Position numbers and translations under genes: made by a program. Below are positions 7,157 to 8,948 of a stretch of 8,948 nt of DNA, piece by piece. Positions within the stretch are counted from its first letter, which is position 1; each line of letters opens with the position of its first letter. Origin of the DNA: a bacterium (GTDB lineage Bacteria; CSSED10-310; JAJRTK01); assembly GCA_024278345.1 (NCBI GenBank), contig JAJRTK010000547.1, forward strand, positions 1-8,948. The letters run 5' to 3'. The notes below the pieces were generated by a model. It did no database searches. It was not told the origin of the DNA and saw only the letters and a list, made by a program, of their open reading frames with translations.

Positions 7157-7163
7157 AAAGGAG
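7157..7163 (+). promoter_or_regulatory. Strong ribosome binding site serving an out-of-frame start
   Basis: AAAGGAG lies 5 bases before the ATG at 7169, the best initiation signal in the neighbourhood. In the present sequence that ATG opens only a 32-residue peptide ending at the TGA at 7265. Removing one copy of the adjacent 23-bp repeat would join it to the 7980-ending frame. It is therefore the likely original start of the zinc-ribbon/HEAT gene. Confidence 0.8.
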
Positions 7164-7177
7164 TCAACATGTCCATT

Positions 7178-7223
7178 CAATGTCCATGGTGTGGAGCAAG
7201 CAATGTCCATGGTGTGGAGCAAG
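7178..7223 (+). repeat. Exact 23-bp tandem duplication causing a frameshift
   Basis: Two identical 23-bp units, 7178-7200 and 7201-7223, sit directly next to each other; both start CAATGTCCATGG. Twenty-three is not a multiple of three, so the downstream frame is shifted. Both units encode QCPWCGAS: the first in the frame of ATG 7169, the second in the frame that runs to 7980. This is direct evidence that a single-copy form was one continuous gene. Confidence 0.95.
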
Positions 7224-7980
7224 CCACGATGACGTCACCTTGGAGTGTGCCTGCGGCGCAGACTTGAGAAAAGTTGTGCCCGGTTTGCACCGGGCCGAGA
7301 CAAAGAAAACCGGGACTTCGAGGATCGGCTTTTCCATTCTTGTCATCTCCTTGTTGATGCCCTGGATCTATGTCGATTGCGACTTTAGGTCAAGAACTGC
7401 GTTTGGCTACGACATCGCCAAGATGAATGTACTCGTCATGATCGCCTTTGGCTTTTCAATTGTCGGTCTCATGGCGTCTTGGAACGCTTTTTCGAAACAC
7501 TCTAGCAAGATAAAGAAAATCTCCGCAGTCCTAGCACCGAGTTTTTTGGTGGCAGGCATCGGGGCAATCATTGTCCATCTTGAATCAGCACCATTTTTCA
7601 GAAGTTATGATCATGTGGTTAGAGTGTTATTCTCATGGATCAAAAAGCAACCACTGAACTCTGTTGGATTATATTCTTTTGCTACTGGATCCGTGATGGT
7701 TATTGTTGATAGTTTTACATCGGTATCCGGAATGGATGATGAGACCTTACGGGAAAAGCTGGAGATAGCTAAGCGGGAGCGAATCGTCAGCTTGCTCCGA
7801 AAGCTTCGCGAGCCACACCGAAGCAAGCGCTTGACGGCGGCCCGGGAGCTGGGCGCCATGGGAAGGGCCGCGGCGGTTGCGCTTCCCAGGCTGGAGGAAC
7901 TTGCGGTGAATGATGGCGACGATTTGGTGCAGGAAGCGGCAAGGAAGTCCGTGGAACAGATCAAGGGAAGCGCCGGGTAA
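7180..7980 (+). CDS. Zinc-ribbon, four-helix membrane protein with C-terminal HEAT repeat; start disrupted by duplication
   Basis: The original start is probably ATG 7169 (262 residues with one repeat copy). In this sequence the long frame can start at ATG 7180 (266 residues, with its ribosome site 16 bases away), at ATG 7186, or far upstream at 7081 inside the previous gene. Numbered from 7180, CPWC (9-12) and CAC (23-25) form a short zinc ribbon (CX2C-X10-CXC). Hydrophobic helices lie at about 49-65, 82-101, 114-134 and 160-177. Residues about 208-262 (AARELGAMGRAAAVALPRLEEL, then DDLVQEAARKSVEQI) match a HEAT-like repeat, a protein-binding unit. The membrane part is AT-rich and the HEAT part GC-rich. 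Either the gene is frameshifted in this genome or it initiates weakly. The family was not recognised. Confidence 0.72.
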   Translation: MSMVWSKQCPWCGASHDDVTLECACGADLRKVVPGLHRAETKKTGTSRIGFSILVISLLMPWIYVDCDFRSRTAFGYDIAKMNVLVMIAFGFSIVGLMASWNAFSKHSSKIKKISAVLAPSFLVAGIGAIIVHLESAPFFRSYDHVVRVLFSWIKKQPLNSVGLYSFATGSVMVIVDSFTSVSGMDDETLREKLEIAKRERIVSLLRKLREPHRSKRLTAARELGAMGRAAAVALPRLEELAVNDGDDLVQEAARKSVEQIKGSAG

Positions 7981-8047
7981 AACGCCCTTAAATCCGGTCG
8001 TTGAGATGGAGAAGGCGGTGGTTTCCCGGGGCCGAGGCAGAAAATGT

Positions 8048-8053
8048 GGAGGG
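8048..8053 (+). promoter_or_regulatory. Ribosome binding site for the CsgG-like gene
   Basis: GGAGGG lies 8 bases before the ATG at 8062, supporting that start over the in-frame ATG at 8044, which has only GAGG (8034-8037) ahead of it. Confidence 0.55.
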
Positions 8054-8061
8054 ATAGAGGA

Positions 8062-8913
8062 ATGGCGGAGACTAGAAGCATTTCCAGGGTTCTGTTGGCG
8101 TTCATCGGGGTTTTCTTGGGCGTGGGGGCGCTGGCGCCCCATGGCGTGGAGGGCGGCAGCCGGAAACTCACGACGATTGCGGTTCTCGGCTTCGATGATC
8201 GGAGTGGGAACGGCGCGGAAAACGTCGCGGCGACGGCCAACGAAATGTTGAGTGTCGCCTTGGCCCGGAGCCGTACGTTCCAGGTGGTGGAGCGAGAGAA
8301 ACTGGACCTGGTTCTTCGGGAACAGGAACTCATTCTCAGTGGAGCCGTGGATCTCTCTGGCGACATCATCGTGCGCCTCGGCAAGCTGTTGGGCGCACGT
8401 TACATCGTTACCGGTTCCGTGGTCCAGTTCGATCTTTCGGAGCGGCGTTTCAACGGGTATGGGGTCCAGACAGTCTCCACGAAAGTGACCTTGGGGCTTA
8501 CAGTGAAGCTCTTGGACACGAATACTGGGGCGGTGGCCTACGCGGACCAGGTGGAAAAGTCCAAATGGTATCATGAGCAGACGCCTCAACAGATCATTCG
8601 TGGAGATGGAGCCCGGACACTGTTGAAAGAGGTGTTGTGGGCGGTTGTGGATCAGCTCATCTACTTCGAGACGGGGGAGGCTGGGGGGAGGGCAGGCCAG
8701 CTCCGAGTGCCGATTTCCACCGTGCCGCCTGGCGCGGACATCGAGATCGATGGGAACTACGTGGGGGCCACTCCCATGAGCGTGGATTTGTCCACCGACA
8801 CCCAGCACGAGGTTCGCTTGTCGCTTGCCGGGTTTGGAGTTTGGGAACGCCGGGTGAAGCCTTTCAAGGGACTGAAGATCCAGGTTCACCTCATTCCCCC
8901 GGGACCGCCCTGA
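8062..8913 (+). CDS. CsgG-like outer-membrane/periplasmic protein with C-terminal PEGA domain
   Basis: From ATG 8062 this is 283 residues. Residues 1 to about 31 are a signal peptide (VLLAFIGVFLGVGALAPHG) without a lipobox cysteine, unlike curli CsgG, which is a lipoprotein. The CsgG-type core runs from about 36 to 200: TTIAVLGFDDRSG (37-49), FQVVEREKLDLVLREQE, LGKLLGARYIVTGSVVQF (GARYIVTGSV at 111-120), and then VKLLDTNTGAVAYADQV. Residues about 212-279 are a PEGA domain: LRVPISTVPPGADIEIDG, YVGATP (233-238) and a closing strand. CsgG forms the outer-membrane pore for curli subunits; related TolB-N/LpoB-like folds act as periplasmic regulators. PEGA domains often bind cell-wall or surface partners. 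No curli subunit gene is present, so another cargo or a structural role is likely. An alternative start at 8044 would add six residues. Confidence 0.85.
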   Translation: MAETRSISRVLLAFIGVFLGVGALAPHGVEGGSRKLTTIAVLGFDDRSGNGAENVAATANEMLSVALARSRTFQVVEREKLDLVLREQELILSGAVDLSGDIIVRLGKLLGARYIVTGSVVQFDLSERRFNGYGVQTVSTKVTLGLTVKLLDTNTGAVAYADQVEKSKWYHEQTPQQIIRGDGARTLLKEVLWAVVDQLIYFETGEAGGRAGQLRVPISTVPPGADIEIDGNYVGATPMSVDLSTDTQHEVRLSLAGFGVWERRVKPFKGLKIQVHLIPPGPP

Positions 8914-8929
8914 GCTTGGCTCAAGGCGT

Positions 8930-8948
8930 GCGGGACCCGAAGGCCCGC
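8930..8948 (+). terminator. Possible terminator hairpin cut by the window end
   Basis: GCGGGACCCGAAGGCCCGC can fold with seven G-C pairs, a bulged A and a CGAA loop, 16 bases after the stop of the last gene. The T-run needed to call an intrinsic terminator would lie past the window end, so this is tentative. Confidence 0.3.

Noticed and set aside
7747-8889. 380-residue ORF on the minus strand
   Set aside because: It lies opposite the HEAT end and the CsgG-PEGA gene, which have clear family motifs on the + strand. The translation is rich in Arg, His and Pro with no recognisable domain, as expected of a shadow in GC-rich DNA.
8062-8913. A curli operon
   Set aside because: Only a CsgG-like protein is present. 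No CsgA/B-type amyloid repeat protein or CsgE/F-like gene was seen, and the PEGA fusion and missing lipobox differ from curli CsgG.

Overview
The window appears to come from a GC-rich (about 60% by eye), Gram-negative (diderm) bacterium. A predicted outer-membrane beta-barrel and a CsgG-type protein both imply an outer membrane. I cannot name the phylum. The large secreted calcium-binding and adhesion-type protein would suit a predatory, gliding or particle-attached lineage such as those formerly grouped as deltaproteobacteria, but this is only an impression. All seven genes lie on the + strand with gaps of about 35 to 80 bp, so they are probably one operon. No tRNA, rRNA, CRISPR array, insertion sequence or transposase was seen.

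Layout. Positions 1-3231 hold the 3' part of a giant secreted protein: the C-terminal end of a subtilisin-family (S8) protease, a beta-sandwich, a von Willebrand A (vWA) domain split by an inserted immune-inhibitor-A/MAM-like jelly roll, a choice-of-anchor-X-like module, calcium-binding TSP3-like repeats, a DUF11/CARDB-like domain and a C-terminal membrane anchor. Positions 3276-3734 encode a small zinc-ribbon membrane protein. Positions 3796-4743 encode a FadL/PorV-like outer-membrane barrel. Positions 4808-6094 encode a secreted protein with two LPP20-like blocks. Positions 6156-7133 encode a secreted TPR-like protein that may share the LPP20-like fold. Positions 7169-7980 encode a second zinc-ribbon membrane protein with a C-terminal HEAT repeat; its start is disrupted by an exact 23-bp tandem duplication. 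Positions 8062-8913 encode a CsgG-like protein with a C-terminal PEGA domain.

How they may work together. CsgG-fold and LPP20-like proteins recur together in outer-membrane assemblies, including curli secretion and the FlgO/P/T flagellar outer rings. Here they sit beside an outer-membrane barrel, two zinc-ribbon membrane proteins and a surface protease/vWA adhesin. I infer an envelope-spanning export or surface-display system for the large protease-adhesin. No single gene proves this.

The most notable sequence-level signals are three. The 23-bp duplication puts the same peptide, QCPWCGAS, in two different reading frames. A 37-bp near-identical direct repeat spans the junction of the LPP20-like and TPR-like genes. 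The vWA domain is interrupted by another domain while keeping all of its metal-site residues.
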